In this document: positions 32,189 through 43,310 of the stretch, piece by piece
Position numbering within the stretch: position 1 is the first letter of the stretch
Layout of the letters: every line of letters begins with the position of its first letter
Assembly: GCF_000022485.1 (NCBI RefSeq)
Contig: NC_012623.1
Coordinates: forward strand, 1,383,501-1,447,500
DNA: 64,000 bases
Origin: Sulfolobus islandicus Y.N.15.51
GTDB taxonomy: Archaea > Thermoproteota > Thermoprotei_A > Sulfolobales > Sulfolobaceae
Direction: 5' to 3'
The notes under the pieces: generated by a model
What the model saw: the letters and a program-made list of their open reading frames with translations, nothing else
What the model was told of the DNA's origin: nothing
Database searches by the model: none
Translations under genes and position numbers: made by a program

Positions 32189-33286
32189 TTATTCGTGATA
32201 GTATCGTGAAATATAACCAAGATCTTTCACCTTATCTAGGGCTAAATCAACCGCATATCTACCCATAGCTGGTCCATAACTCCATCCTAACCTACACGCT
32301 CCAGTGACTAATACTAGATTATTTCTCCTCCCAATTATTGGGAAACCATCTGGTGAACATGGCCTAAAGCCCATGTTTAAATCATTAACGTATTGGATAT
32401 CAACTAATTCTTTAGCTTTTTTTAGAAATTCTTCAGCTCTTTTGGAGTGAATGGAAAAGTCTGCATCAAATCCTCCAGTTATCTTTATATGATCACTTAA
32501 CGGTGAGATAGCTAGACCGTAATCCACAATAACTGCTGCGCGATTTAGCTTACTAACGCCTTTAACTCTATACCCATAACCCTTAAACGCAGTTAGTGGA
32601 ATTTTAAGTATTCTAGACCAAACCCCAGCTGCTACTATTACCAAGTCATACTTTTCCTCACCTACGTATCCCTCTTTAGATACCTTATTAACCTCTTCAT
32701 TTCTAACCTTTATATTGTCGGTAATTTCTCTTGAAATTCTATCAACGAATTTTTCAGTAGATATTCTACTTAGTTCCGGAAAGAATATCCCACCTGCAAA
32801 ACCCTTTACTTCCTCAACTTCAAACTTAGGACTAAACGGACTCTTTTTCTCATCCTCTATTCCATTTTCAAACTCTTTAGAATTATGATACAATTCAAGA
32901 AGACCATCTTCATGATAATCGAAATCGTTCTTTTCCTCAGCCATTCTCTTGTATTCCGATAGAGAAAACTTAGCCATTTCTCTCATTGTATCCCAAGCTT
33001 CTTTTGGAGGATTCTTTTCTAGATTCTTAATAAGCTCTATCAACCAAAGTTTGTCAACTTCCTTTATGTCAGTACTCCCATTCATTTTATATTTTAACAT
33101 CTTTTTAATCATGCTAAGGGTATTTATTTTATCAAATCTATAAGGCTCTATCAAGCCTGCAGCGTGTATAGAACCAGCTCCTAGGAAACCTTTTTCATAT
33201 ATTATAATGTCTTTTATCCCTTCCTTACCTAGGTAATAAGCAGTAAATAAGCCTACTATCCCTCCTCCTACAATTCCAACTTTCAA
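32189..33286 (-). CDS. FAD-dependent amino-acid oxidoreductase (DAO family)
   Basis: 365 residues. An N-terminal dinucleotide fold KVGIVGGGIVGLFTAYYLGKEG, then AGSIHAAGLIEP and the C-terminal CSPDGFPIIGRRNNLVLVTGACRLGWSYGPAMGRYAVDLAL fit the D-amino-acid oxidase/glycine oxidase/D-proline dehydrogenase group. The substrate is not evident. It overlaps the HEAT-repeat gene by 4 bp and so is the last gene of the leftward glycogen operon, although a link to glycogen is not obvious. Confidence 0.82.
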   Translation of the reverse strand: MKVGIVGGGIVGLFTAYYLGKEGIKDIIIYEKGFLGAGSIHAAGLIEPYRFDKINTLSMIKKMLKYKMNGSTDIKEVDKLWLIELIKNLEKNPPKEAWDTMREMAKFSLSEYKRMAEEKNDFDYHEDGLLELYHNSKEFENGIEDEKKSPFSPKFEVEEVKGFAGGIFFPELSRISTEKFVDRISREITDNIKVRNEEVNKVSKEGYVGEEKYDLVIVAAGVWSRILKIPLTAFKGYGYRVKGVSKLNRAAVIVDYGLAISPLSDHIKITGGFDADFSIHSKRAEEFLKKAKELVDIQYVNDLNMGFRPCSPDGFPIIGRRNNLVLVTGACRLGWSYGPAMGRYAVDLALDKVKDLGYISRYYHE

Positions 33287-33969
33287 GTTAGTTCTTTAAT
33301 TAATTTCTCAGCAACTTTTTTAACTTTACTTTGTTGCATAGTTAGCTCCTCTAGATATCCAATATTTGCCTTTAACTCATCTACACTGATGAAATTTTCT
33401 TTAACAAGCATGAAAGCCGTCCTCCAGGCCAGAATTCTAACATTGGCTTTATTGCTTTTTAGCAATTCAGAAAACCTATGCTTATCTGAGGAGTCAAATA
33501 TCCCTTCATGAACTAATTTAACAAACAGTCTCCAAGCTTTTTTCCTAATAGTTGGATATATACTTCTTAATAATCTCCAATAGGCGTATCTCACGCTTCT
33601 GATGTGTTCTTTTGGAACCATCTCTAGTTGAACTAAATTTAGAACATTACTCCAAGCAGACCATTTTATTTTGTCTGATTGCGCATTTAATGCTCTTTCA
33701 ATCCCCTTTGTCTGTAAGATTTTATACACATGTAAGTGTTTCCAGGCGTCATCTCTAACCCCTTGCAATCTATGCCACAGTAATGATCTTAAGTAATTCC
33801 TATACTGGACTAGTTCATTAACATTCCCAGTTTCGATTAAGAAATCTATAGCTTTCCATCCAACTTCTCTTTCTAATCTATCTTTACTTTTCAGCAAATT
33901 AAGTACACTTCTTATATACCTTATCAAATATTTGATGTCTTTTCTTTCCAATGCGTTCTTTATATCCAT
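33283..33969 (-). CDS. HEAT-like repeat protein in the glycogen operon
   Basis: 228 residues with four to five alpha-helical repeats of about 37 residues, each containing a VRxxAWxxL-type core: REVGWKAIDFLIE, VRDDAWKHLHVYK, KWSAWSNVLNLVQ, IRKKAWRLFVKLV, VRILAWRTAFMLV. This resembles HEAT/Armadillo scaffolds. It lies 10 bp after glgA and overlaps the next gene by 4 bp, so it is made together with glycogen synthase. A scaffold or regulatory role for that enzyme is inference. Confidence 0.7.
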   Translation of the reverse strand: MDIKNALERKDIKYLIRYIRSVLNLLKSKDRLEREVGWKAIDFLIETGNVNELVQYRNYLRSLLWHRLQGVRDDAWKHLHVYKILQTKGIERALNAQSDKIKWSAWSNVLNLVQLEMVPKEHIRSVRYAYWRLLRSIYPTIRKKAWRLFVKLVHEGIFDSSDKHRFSELLKSNKANVRILAWRTAFMLVKENFISVDELKANIGYLEELTMQQSKVKKVAEKLIKELT

Positions 33970-33979
33970 AATATCTTCC

Positions 33980-35680
33980 TCAAAAGGAGGCTAAAGCCCT
34001 ATATTTAGCCATATCGAGAGTCCTTCTATAACACTCAATTAAAGAGTTTATCACTGCATCCCATCTAAATCTAGTCTTAACCCTAGTTATTGCATTTTCA
34101 CGTACCTTCTCCCAGTATCTCGTATCATCTACTTTAACCTCACTAGCCTTATATAGCAAATCGCTTCTATTAAGCTCTGAAGCCTCTGACAAATATAACG
34201 CATTTTTTATAGCTCTAGCTAATTCGTCTATACTTTCAGGCTTAATCAAGAAACCTGTGCCATTATTTTTATCCTCTCTAATGTCAACGATTGTCTCTCT
34301 TAAACCCCCTACAGCATAGGCAATTACTGGTAATCCCATAGCCATAGCCTCGATCGAATTTATACCAAACGGTTCCCATCTAGATGGAATTACGAAGACT
34401 GAGGAAACGTAATGAAATAGCTTATATATATCTAAATCCATTCTACCTACTATTAGCCTCATGTTATCCCTAATTTCTGAAGCTCTCTCTATAATATCCC
34501 AAAGCAAGTTATAATCTCCGGACGGAATTCCAAAAACTAAGAGTCTAGCATTATTTATTTCATTCACAACTGTCTTCATAGCCCTAAAAAGTAAATCTAT
34601 ACCCTTTTGATACACTAATCTCCCAGTAAATAAAACCAAGGGCCCTTCCCCTAAATCATCGAAAGTCCAATCATCTCTTACCCCTAACTTACCCCTACTA
34701 TTCCATAGCATATTGCCGGTAGTGTAGTCCTCTGGAATAACTCTGAGTGAGTGTAGAGATGAAAGGAGCCTTCTCCTTAACTCCCTTCTGTCCTTAGTTC
34801 CATACACTGTAACAGCCTTATTCTGGATCTCTTCTACATCCCAATCTGTGCCATTATACGTTACACATGATTTATTGGCTACCCAATTTCCTACAAAATT
34901 GAATACGTCAAAACTTAAATAACTGTAGCTTACACTACTTAACATATCAGCCTCGTAACAACCAAATTTCTCAATTTTTCCATTTGACAACACATCCCAT
35001 ACATATGAATATTTATATAATTCATGCCTGGCCACCATCCAAATATAATGCCAGCAATCCTCAATTCCAGACCAGTCCTGAGAAGCGTAGTGCCAAGGTA
35101 CGCCAATGTAATTCAGCAAGTGAATGGTGTAAATAACTGGGACGATTATTCGTCTCTCTTCCAAGAGTTGTTTTATCCTTACTGCGGGAATTACAGCGTG
35201 CCAATCTTGTGCATGGATTATATCTGGAAGGTTAGATAGATTGCCTAAAGTGAATCCCTCTAATCCTCTTGTAAGGAGCGAAGTTTTCTCCATTGTGTTA
35301 TCATATACGTTCCATGAATCCAATATTCTACCAGTATTATAATCTAATCCTTTTACCAAAATCACCTTGAAATTATCTATTTTTCCTTCTTCAAACCCTA
35401 TTTTATAATGATAATAGTTATTATCTAATCCCTTTCTTCTTCCCTCAACAACCATGTCAATGTGCCTCAAACTTAAGAGAGACCTATAGTATTCATTTAG
35501 ATGCCTTCCATGAGATGGCATGAAAACCGTAACATCTATTCCCTTTTCAGCTAGATGTTTAGCCATGTTATATACAGCATTTCCTAATCCTCCTACACTT
35601 GCTATCTTTTGCAATTCAAATGTTATCATCCACACTTTTTTAATGTCCTCAGGTAACCACAGTGATTCAATCCTTTTCAT
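33980..35680 (-). CDS. glgA: Glycogen synthase (GT5)
   Basis: 566 residues. It transfers glucose from a nucleotide sugar to a growing alpha-1,4-glucan. The N-terminal ASVGGLGNAVYNMAKHLAEKGIDVTVFMPSHG corresponds to the KxGGL motif of GT5 (the lysine is absent at the usual place). The C-terminal RLVYQKGIDLLFRA and PSRWEPFGINSIEAMAMGLPVIAYAVGG give the E-x7-E donor site. The start overlaps the GH57 gene by 14 bp. The sugar donor is probably made by the nucleotidyltransferase encoded divergently at 37.05 kb. Confidence 0.92.
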   Translation of the reverse strand: MKRIESLWLPEDIKKVWMITFELQKIASVGGLGNAVYNMAKHLAEKGIDVTVFMPSHGRHLNEYYRSLLSLRHIDMVVEGRRKGLDNNYYHYKIGFEEGKIDNFKVILVKGLDYNTGRILDSWNVYDNTMEKTSLLTRGLEGFTLGNLSNLPDIIHAQDWHAVIPAVRIKQLLEERRIIVPVIYTIHLLNYIGVPWHYASQDWSGIEDCWHYIWMVARHELYKYSYVWDVLSNGKIEKFGCYEADMLSSVSYSYLSFDVFNFVGNWVANKSCVTYNGTDWDVEEIQNKAVTVYGTKDRRELRRRLLSSLHSLRVIPEDYTTGNMLWNSRGKLGVRDDWTFDDLGEGPLVLFTGRLVYQKGIDLLFRAMKTVVNEINNARLLVFGIPSGDYNLLWDIIERASEIRDNMRLIVGRMDLDIYKLFHYVSSVFVIPSRWEPFGINSIEAMAMGLPVIAYAVGGLRETIVDIREDKNNGTGFLIKPESIDELARAIKNALYLSEASELNRSDLLYKASEVKVDDTRYWEKVRENAITRVKTRFRWDAVINSLIECYRRTLDMAKYRALASF

Positions 35681-37010
35681 TTCCTAACCACTGCCTTAAG
35701 TTTTTCAAATGAGTTTTAAACCTTTCATCTCTCATTACAATTTCCATGAATTCTTTTTCATTCCAAGCTATTGACGCTCTCTTATCTCCTAACATAAATA
35801 TATAAGGCTCATTCTTAATATTTAATTTATTTATCTCCTCATGTATAAATGTCGATATTGTATAAAATTCATTTATAAATGCGTCTATAGGAGATCCAAA
35901 GGCGTTGAAATAGGAATGTACTTCAGCTGGACTCCCATGCCCTAAATAAAGATAATAGTAATTATCGCTTGTAGTGAAATACCTCCAAACTCTTAAGTAC
36001 TCATTCCCCAATTCCCTTGAGGGCATCTCAGCCCTTCTAACTGCGTCGTCGTAAGCCCATTGCATTATATTACCTAACCAACTTTTCTCATCCTTTTCTA
36101 TATCCGCCCATGAGGTAGTGTGAGAGATCTCTATTTCATCATAGACATCATTGTAAACGTCCTTTGGCATCATCATTTCCACCCCTTTATTCTCAAGCTC
36201 TATTGGTAGCCATTTGAGAAATTCTAAAATTCCAGTATGCTCTTTGTGATGTTCTCCAAAAGTCTCGTAATCTACGAATATTAATCCCACATTTCCCTCA
36301 CTCTTACTTATCCAATCAGCGTATTTGGAAGCCGTTAACGGATATTGATCCCAATTTGGATTAGAAAACCTGAAGGCTATATCGTCACTTAATATGTAAT
36401 TTCTAAACAATATTCTAATCTCATGTCCCTTTAATTTATAGACATAATTTGGACTTCTTCCCCTTAAATTCCTACTAGTCCCTTCGCTTAACATCATCTT
36501 AAAGCCCATCCTTTCAGCTTCTTCTATAATATCCCTTTTAGTTATTAATTCAGTGTTTTCAAAAGTAGTAGGATATTGCCCAAAATACGATTTTATAGCA
36601 TCCCTATGCATCTTAATTTGCTCTCTCCATTCACTTTTATCCTCCCAAAGACCAGTTACTGAGTGATAGTATGTTTGTGCTAGAAATTCAACTTTATGAG
36701 TGTAAGCCAATTGTTGAAACAAGTCTATTACTTCTCTGCCCCATCTTTCAGCTTGCTCTAAGAAAGTACCTGAAATTGAAAAGAAGTATTTAACGTCTTT
36801 ACCTTCCTCTTCAGCTCTTTCAATGGAGTTTAGTATTATATTAGTTGCAGGGATATAGCAGTTCTTCTTTATTCTCTCAAATATATCCTTATTTCTCTCA
36901 GTATCGAAAAACCTATCCTCTAAGCTTTGCCTAAATCTCGGGTTCCAGAAGAAATCTCTTCTAATCCTGAACGGCTGATGAACTTCAAATCCTAATATTA
37001 TTCTTTTCAT
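35667..37010 (-). CDS. GH57 glycoside hydrolase (alpha-amylase or branching type)
   Basis: 447 residues. GH57 features: GFEVHQPFRIRRDFF at the start (HQP motif), LSEGTSRNLRGRSPNYVYKL, and FVDYETFGEHHKEHTGILEFL carrying the acid. The family includes alpha-amylase, 4-alpha-glucanotransferase and branching enzyme; the length and context favour an alpha-amylase acting on glycogen, as annotated in relatives as I recall. It is first in the leftward unit with glgA and appears leaderless (TATA at 37033-37043). Confidence 0.87.
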   Translation of the reverse strand: MKRIILGFEVHQPFRIRRDFFWNPRFRQSLEDRFFDTERNKDIFERIKKNCYIPATNIILNSIERAEEEGKDVKYFFSISGTFLEQAERWGREVIDLFQQLAYTHKVEFLAQTYYHSVTGLWEDKSEWREQIKMHRDAIKSYFGQYPTTFENTELITKRDIIEEAERMGFKMMLSEGTSRNLRGRSPNYVYKLKGHEIRILFRNYILSDDIAFRFSNPNWDQYPLTASKYADWISKSEGNVGLIFVDYETFGEHHKEHTGILEFLKWLPIELENKGVEMMMPKDVYNDVYDEIEISHTTSWADIEKDEKSWLGNIMQWAYDDAVRRAEMPSRELGNEYLRVWRYFTTSDNYYYLYLGHGSPAEVHSYFNAFGSPIDAFINEFYTISTFIHEEINKLNIKNEPYIFMLGDKRASIAWNEKEFMEIVMRDERFKTHLKNLRQWLGNEKD

Positions 37011-37012
37011 AT

Positions 37013-37043
37013 CTTTTTATAAGTTACACGTTCATAAATATTA
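37013..37043. promoter_or_regulatory. Interlocked divergent promoters of the glycogen operons
   Basis: Only 37 bp separate the two ATGs (37010 minus, 37048 plus). CTTTTTATAAG at 37012-37022 is about 28 bp before the plus ATG, and the minus-strand TAATATTTATG (37033-37043) is about 27 bp before the minus ATG. Each TATA box therefore covers the other's start site, and both genes would be leaderless. Confidence 0.55.
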
Positions 37044-37047
37044 TTTG

Positions 37048-38314
37048 ATGACAAAGTGGGATATATCAGATGTAAAAGTCATAATTCCCATAGGTGGGGA
37101 AGCTACCCGATTACGACCTTTAACAATAGAAACATCTAAGGCAGCTATTAGATTACTTAACAGACCACTTATTGAATATACAATTTTAGAGTTAGCTAAA
37201 CAAGGGATTAAGGAATTCATCTTTGGTGTAAGGGGGGTATGTAAATTATAGGTCTTTGTTTGACTTATTCAAGGAGGGTATTGGTTTTTCAGCAAGATAT
37301 AAGATTAAGCCAAGAGTTCACTTTAAGTATCAACCAAGAGTAGATAGTATAGGTAACGCCGATTCTGTGAGAATAAATATCGAATATTATGACATTAATG
37401 AGCCTATTATAGTAGTACAAGGAGATAACATATTCAAGTTGGATATAGCAAAGGCATTGGAATTTCACGAATCTAAAGGCTCGTTGATGACCATAGTACT
37501 AAAGAAATATGAAGGAGACCTAAGTGAATTCGGTGTAGCCGATACTACTGGGGACTTGGCAATAAGAAAATTTGTTGAAAAGCCTAAGAGGAGAGAGGAC
37601 GCGCCATCAGATCTAATAAATACTGGAATTTATATTCTATCCCCCGAAATAAGAAAGATCTTTGAGAGTAATGACGTGAAGGAAATGTATAATATGGGTA
37701 AAATGGATTTCGGAAAGGATATAATTCCATACTTGATAAATAAAGGTTATCCAGTTTACGGATATCCCATGAAAGAAATATGGTTTGATATAGGTACTCC
37801 AGAGCGTTATTTGGACGCAATGATTACGCTATTACACACATTGCCAGATTCTGAAATAGGTGGAATGAGGATAGATCCTAATAGACGTATATTTGTACAA
37901 GGAACAAGCCCGGACTCAAGGAAGAGAAGAAAGGAGATACAGAGAAAATTCAAGAAAGGACTCATAAAAATTGAAGGGGATGTGCTTATAGGTAGACATT
38001 GTCAAATAGGTGACTATACATATATAGAGGAGTCTAATGTAGATAACTTCACGATGATTGGGAAGGGAGTAAAGATAGTAAGAAGCGCGATTATGGATAG
38101 AGGTTATATTGGAGATAACGTATACATTGAAAATTCGATAATAGCTAGGCATGTCGAGATAAGGTCAAACGATGAGAAACCAGTTAGGATAATAGATAGT
38201 GTAATTGCCGACGATGTAATAATAGGGGAAGGTAGTGAGATTATAGGTTCTAGAATTTACCCACACAAGTTTATAAATGCCGGCAGTAGAATTCATGATA
38301 CAATATTAACGTGA
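37048..38314 (+). pseudogene. Sugar nucleotidyltransferase (GlgC-like) with a one-base frameshift
   Basis: Two frames make one protein of about 420 residues. The first part (to 37251) has VIIPIGGEATRLRPLTIETSKAAIRLLNRPLIEY, the NTP-binding signature of glucose-1-phosphate nucleotidyltransferases. The second (from 37256) continues LFDLFKEGIGFSARYKIKPRV, VVQGDNIFKLD, GNADS and a left-handed beta-helix tail. The break is a run of six G at 37232-37237. With five G the frame reads VRGYVNYRSLFDLF without interruption. It may be a sequencing error, a real mutation, or a +1 frameshift site. Expected role: making ADP- or UDP-glucose for glycogen synthase. ATG 37048 preferred over TTG 37045. Confidence 0.85.
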
Positions 38315-38328
38315 TAAGGCATCTCACC

Positions 38329-40197
38329 ATGAGAGTTTCTTCCATAGGAAATGGTAGAATGTTAATAAACTTCGATGAGAAGGGTAGAATAGTTGATATT
38401 TATTATCCTTACATTGGAATGGAAAACCAGACTTCTGGAAACCCAATTAGGTTAGCCATTTGGGATAAAGATAAGAATGTCATCTCCTTAGATGAAGAAT
38501 GGGAAACTACTGTATTGTATCTGGATGAAGCAAATATGGTTGAGATTAGGAGCGACATTAGGAAATTGGGACTTTCTCTTCTCTCTTACAACTTTCTAGA
38601 CCCTGATGATCCGATTTATATGTCTATTATAAAAGTAGCAAATAATGAAAATAATAATAGAAATATAAAAATATTCTTTATACATGATATAAACTTATAT
38701 TCAAATCCATTTGGGGATACTGCATTTTATGATCCCTTATCCCTTTCAATTGTTCATTATAAATCTAAACGATATCTGGCCTTTAAAGTATTTACTACAA
38801 CATCAATATTTTCTGAATATAATGTAGGCAAAGGTGACTTGATTGGTGATATTTACGATGGCAATTTGGGGCTTAACGGTATAGAAAACGGAGATGTAAA
38901 TTCAAGTATGGGTATAGAGGCAAATATAGATCCTAATTCCTATGTGAAATTATACAATGTAATCGTTGCAGATAGAAACCTAGAGGATTTAAGGCAAAAA
39001 ATAAGAAAAATAAACTTCGCAAACGTAGAGACCTCATTCACGCTGACCTATATGTTTTGGCGGAATTGGCTAAAGAAAAATAAACTCTTCAGAAACAGTT
39101 TAATGCAAGATATTAAGAGAGTCTATGATGTTAGCCTTTTTATAATAAGAAATCACATGGACATTAACGGGTCAATAATAGCCTCCTCAGACTTCTCCTT
39201 TGTAAAGATCTATGGGGATTCATATCAATACTGTTGGCCTAGGGATGCGGCAATTGCTGCTTATGCCCTAGATCTAGCTGGTTATAAAGAACTAGCATTA
39301 AGACATTTTCAATTTATTTCTAATATAGTAAATTCTGAAGGTTTCTTGTACCATAAATATAATCCAAATACAACTCTAGCTAGTTCTTGGCATCCTTGGT
39401 TTTATAAGGGGAAAAGGATATATCCAATCCAAGAAGACGAGACAGCATTAGAAGTATGGGCAATAGTTAGCCATTACGAAAAATACGAAGACATTGACGA
39501 AATACTTCCCTTATATAAGAAGTTCGTAAAGCCGGCCTTAAAATTTATGATGTCCTTTATGGAAGAGGGATTACCAAAACCATCTTTTGATCTGTGGGAA
39601 GAAAGATATGGCATACATATTTATACAGTATCTACAGTTTACGGTGCATTGACGAAGGGAGCAAAGTTAGCTTATGATGTAGGAGATGAAATATTAAGTG
39701 AAGACTTAAGTGATACGTCAGGTTTATTAAAAGGAATGGTTTTGAAACGAATGACATATAATGGAAGGTTTATTAGAAGAATAGATGAGGAAAACAATCA
39801 AGATCTAACCGTGGACTCAAGTCTCTATGCCCCATTCTTCTTTGGTCTTGTGGACGCAAATGACAAAATTATGATAAATACCATTAACGAGATTGAAAAT
39901 AAATTAACCGTGAACGGTGGAGTAATAAGGTATGAGAATGATATGTATCAGAGGAGGAGAAAACAACCAAATCCTTGGATAATCACAACATTATGGCTAG
40001 CTGAATATTATGCTACAATTAACGATAAAAATAAGGCAAACGAGTACATAAAATGGGTAATTAATAGGGCATTACCAACTGGCTTTTTACCAGAACAAGT
40101 GGATCCAGAAACTTTTGAGCCGACATCAGTTACACCTTTAGTGTGGTCTCACGCTGAATTCATAATAGCAATTAATAAGCTCTTAAACCATATATAA
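38329..40197 (+). CDS. GH15 glucoamylase-like enzyme
   Basis: 622 residues from ATG 38329. Archaeal GH15 enzymes release glucose from starch, glycogen or trehalose. The N-terminal beta domain begins [25 protein letters not shown]. The (alpha/alpha)6 barrel has [31 protein letters not shown] and [20 protein letters not shown], with one catalytic acid in WEER. A GTG at 38311 overlaps the upstream stop and would add six residues. ATG is chosen because family members start at this point. Follows the nucleotidyltransferase in the rightward glycogen operon. Confidence 0.9.
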   Translation: MRVSSIGNGRMLINFDEKGRIVDIYYPYIGMENQTSGNPIRLAIWDKDKNVISLDEEWETTVLYLDEANMVEIRSDIRKLGLSLLSYNFLDPDDPIYMSIIKVANNENNNRNIKIFFIHDINLYSNPFGDTAFYDPLSLSIVHYKSKRYLAFKVFTTTSIFSEYNVGKGDLIGDIYDGNLGLNGIENGDVNSSMGIEANIDPNSYVKLYNVIVADRNLEDLRQKIRKINFANVETSFTLTYMFWRNWLKKNKLFRNSLMQDIKRVYDVSLFIIRNHMDINGSIIASSDFSFVKIYGDSYQYCWPRDAAIAAYALDLAGYKELALRHFQFISNIVNSEGFLYHKYNPNTTLASSWHPWFYKGKRIYPIQEDETALEVWAIVSHYEKYEDIDEILPLYKKFVKPALKFMMSFMEEGLPKPSFDLWEERYGIHIYTVSTVYGALTKGAKLAYDVGDEILSEDLSDTSGLLKGMVLKRMTYNGRFIRRIDEENNQDLTVDSSLYAPFFFGLVDANDKIMINTINEIENKLTVNGGVIRYENDMYQRRRKQPNPWIITTLWLAEYYATINDKNKANEYIKWVINRALPTGFLPEQVDPETFEPTSVTPLVWSHAEFIIAINKLLNHI

Positions 40198-40204
40198 CCC
40201 TTGG

Positions 40205-42049
40205 ATGATCCCCTTAGACCAGTGCGAGGAGGAATGGCTTTTACCAACTAGGACTGGAGGATATGCATCATCCACAATATGCGGAATAAACGCCAGGACT
40301 TACCATGGATACTTAATAGTTCCATTAAACCAACCACATCATAGATTCCTAATACTTTCCAAGTTTGAGGATTTCTTGCTTATTAACGGGAACGCGTACT
40401 CGATGTCGACTAATCATTATCCGAACTCATATTATCCAGATGGGTATAAATATCTAGTAAACGTTGAAAAAACCGGTAATAACAAAATAACTTGGTATTA
40501 TGACTTTGGCTATTCACAAGTTCAAAAAACTCTAAAGGTTCATAAAGGTTACAATGCGATAACAATTACCTATATTGCGACTAGGGGTAAATTCAAATTA
40601 TGTCCCTTCGTTACTTTTAGAAGCCATCATCTAGCTAAGAAATTCCAAAACGAATTCTTTACGTATGAGATTTATCCACCAAATATAATTTACGTATTAT
40701 ATGAGGGGAAAAGAATTTTGAACTTTGAAATTCATGATAAGTATGAGCTAATGAATTCTGGTTACTGGTATTATAACTTTATTTATAAATTGGATCAAGA
40801 GTTAGGGAATAATTATATGGAAGATTTATATAATCCATTCTGCATTATCTCAACCTCAAATAAGATCTCAGTTACAGCATATTACGACCAACGTCCAAAG
40901 GATTTGAACGTTGAAGAAACTGATCACTATGATATTTTAAAACTTCTTTCAGTGGCAGGAAAAGACTTTGTAGTCAAAGGAAAAGACGGCTGGGCAATTA
41001 TAGCTGGATATCACTGGTTTGACGAGTGGGGGAGAGACACTTTCATATCTTTAGAAGGACTTTTACTCGTTGATAAACAGTATGATATTGCTAAACAAAT
41101 AATTCTCAGATATTTAAATCTTGAAAAAAGGGGTATGCTACCAAACAATTTCATAAGCTATAACGGAGAACCAGTATACAAAGGTGTTGATATTTCACTC
41201 TGGGCTATAAACGCAATTTATAAAACTTATATTTATTCACGAGATAATGACTTTATTAGAAAGGTATTTGATAAGGTCTTGGATATAATAGACTGGTATT
41301 CCAAGGGAAATGGAGTAGTCTATAACGTTGATAACCTAATTTTCCACAAAGGAGCCCCAAGAACTTGGATGGACGCATCTTATGATAGTAGAATAGTAAC
41401 CCCAAGAGAAGGCGCTGCAGTTGAGATAAACGCATTATGGTATAACGCGTTAAGGATAGCTGAATTCTTACTTAAGGAATTGGGAGAAAAAGCAGAATAT
41501 TTATCAGTTATGGCAGAAAAAGTTAAGAAATCATTTGCAGAAAAATTCATTTCACAAAACGGTCTTTACGATTATATAAGCTGGGATAACATTCCAGATA
41601 AGAGCATAAGACCTAACCAAATATTTTCCATTTCTTTACCATTTCCCATAATAGATGATAAGAATATAGCTTCTAAGATCTTAACACTTATTGAAAGTAA
41701 ATTGCTTAGACAATACGGATTAAGTAGCTTAAGTAGAGAAGATCCTAACTATAAACCAGTATATAAGGGGGATAGGAGAAGCAGAGATGAGGCTTATCAT
41801 AATGGACCCATCTGGCCCTGGCTACTGGGTGCATACGTTGATGCCAAGTTAAAACTTGAAAGTAACATAATGGAACTAAAACTTTTGCTAGAGTACTTAA
41901 ATCCCCTTCTAACTCACGCCAGTAAAAATCAAGGATATATCCCGGAAATTTTTGACGACATACCACCATATAGGCCAAGAGGATGTTTTGCACAAGCGTG
42001 GAGCAACGCAGAGGTATATAGAGTCCTTGTTAACTTATCCAAACTATAG
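40205..42049 (+). CDS. Glycogen debranching enzyme (amylo-alpha-1,6-glucosidase, GDE type)
   Basis: 614 residues. It removes alpha-1,6 branch stubs. The N-terminal GDE_N domain has [28 protein letters not shown]. The C-terminal barrel has [32 protein letters not shown] and [17 protein letters not shown], all hallmarks of archaeal GDE. It lies 7 bp after the GH15 gene, completing synthesis and breakdown functions for glycogen in one locus. Confidence 0.93.
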   Translation: MIPLDQCEEEWLLPTRTGGYASSTICGINARTYHGYLIVPLNQPHHRFLILSKFEDFLLINGNAYSMSTNHYPNSYYPDGYKYLVNVEKTGNNKITWYYDFGYSQVQKTLKVHKGYNAITITYIATRGKFKLCPFVTFRSHHLAKKFQNEFFTYEIYPPNIIYVLYEGKRILNFEIHDKYELMNSGYWYYNFIYKLDQELGNNYMEDLYNPFCIISTSNKISVTAYYDQRPKDLNVEETDHYDILKLLSVAGKDFVVKGKDGWAIIAGYHWFDEWGRDTFISLEGLLLVDKQYDIAKQIILRYLNLEKRGMLPNNFISYNGEPVYKGVDISLWAINAIYKTYIYSRDNDFIRKVFDKVLDIIDWYSKGNGVVYNVDNLIFHKGAPRTWMDASYDSRIVTPREGAAVEINALWYNALRIAEFLLKELGEKAEYLSVMAEKVKKSFAEKFISQNGLYDYISWDNIPDKSIRPNQIFSISLPFPIIDDKNIASKILTLIESKLLRQYGLSSLSREDPNYKPVYKGDRRSRDEAYHNGPIWPWLLGAYVDAKLKLESNIMELKLLLEYLNPLLTHASKNQGYIPEIFDDIPPYRPRGCFAQAWSNAEVYRVLVNLSKL

Positions 42050-42087
42050 GGGTAAACTTTTTAGGGATAAAACTTTAATCTATTCTT

Positions 42088-43278
42088 ATGAAAGCCAGAA
42101 TACTAACCTTAACTTCATTATCTCACTTTATAAACGATGGAAATAGCTGGTTTCTTCCAGTAGCATTCACATTTTTAATAACATATCTCGACATATCAAA
42201 ATTCCTAATTGGAATACTATCCGGTGCATTCTTCTTCGGCATATCTGCATTAGCCTCTCCATTAGTTTCTAGAGTAGCAGATAAGTTTACTAACTATTCC
42301 AAGATAATGGGAATAGGAATACTACTGTGGGGAATTGGGCTAATACTATTCGGCTACTCAATACAACTTCACTTCTTGCCATTAACATTTATTTCAGTAG
42401 CAATAGCGGGTTTTGCATCAGCATTCTATCATCCAATAGGTGCTGCTGTTCTATCAATAACATACAAGGGAAATGCGGGTATTGCATTAGGTATTAACGG
42501 GTCAATGGGCAGTCTAGGCAGAGCGATTTACCCAACATTAACATTATCTCTATTTGCAATATTGAACAAGGACATGACCTTAGATGCGCTAATAATAGGC
42601 ATAATATCAATAATAGCAGCGTTACCATCATTATTTCTAAAAATTACTATTACGAAAGAAGAGGATCCTAAAACACCTTCTCTCTCAACTACAACCAATA
42701 GTAGAAGTACACTATTTGTAGTAATCTTGCTAACTATTATTGCACTACTACGAAGCGTATTTGGTCAAGGAATCTCACAGTTCCTTCCAACACTATTAGT
42801 AGAAAATTATGGCTATTCTTACAACGTTAATTTAGGTGAAGCAATTACCATAGCCCTAGCCGTAGCTGTAGTAGGGCAACCGATACTGGGATTTTTATCA
42901 GATAGAGTAGGGAGAAGACTAATTTATGTGATATCGACCTTTGGTGCGGCCATAGCGCTACTCCTATTTCTAAAAATACCGAACATAGCATTACTCTCAC
43001 TATTTGGACTCTTTAACTTCAGCGCATTTCCACTAATGCTATCAATAGTTGGAGATTTCGTACCTAGAAACTCAGCAAGTTTTGCTAACTCACTAGTATG
43101 GGGACTAGGAGTTACTGGCGGAGGAGTTATTGGACCAATAATAGTAGGAGCAATATCTCAAGTTTCAAACCTAGTATTTGCGAGCGAAATTGTAACCGTA
43201 ATGGCTTTCCTCGCGGGAGCATTGACAGCCTTAGTTCCCAAACCACCAAAGAAAAGTAAGGTACCATTATTTGGATAA
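42088..43278 (+). CDS. Major facilitator superfamily transporter
   Basis: 396 residues with 12 predicted membrane helices. Between helices 2 and 3 is SRVADKFTNYSK, and the repeat DRVGRRLIYVIS sits in the second half, the MFS loop motifs. N-terminal SLSHFINDGNSWFLPVAFTFL resembles the fosmidomycin-resistance/efflux branch. Substrate unknown. A PadR-type regulator follows 32 bp later, a pairing commonly seen with efflux pumps. Confidence 0.85.
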   Translation: MKARILTLTSLSHFINDGNSWFLPVAFTFLITYLDISKFLIGILSGAFFFGISALASPLVSRVADKFTNYSKIMGIGILLWGIGLILFGYSIQLHFLPLTFISVAIAGFASAFYHPIGAAVLSITYKGNAGIALGINGSMGSLGRAIYPTLTLSLFAILNKDMTLDALIIGIISIIAALPSLFLKITITKEEDPKTPSLSTTTNSRSTLFVVILLTIIALLRSVFGQGISQFLPTLLVENYGYSYNVNLGEAITIALAVAVVGQPILGFLSDRVGRRLIYVISTFGAAIALLLFLKIPNIALLSLFGLFNFSAFPLMLSIVGDFVPRNSASFANSLVWGLGVTGGGVIGPIIVGAISQVSNLVFASEIVTVMAFLAGALTALVPKPPKKSKVPLFG

Positions 43279-43310
43279 GCTTTTTATCCATAAATTTTAT
43301 ATAGTTCTTT

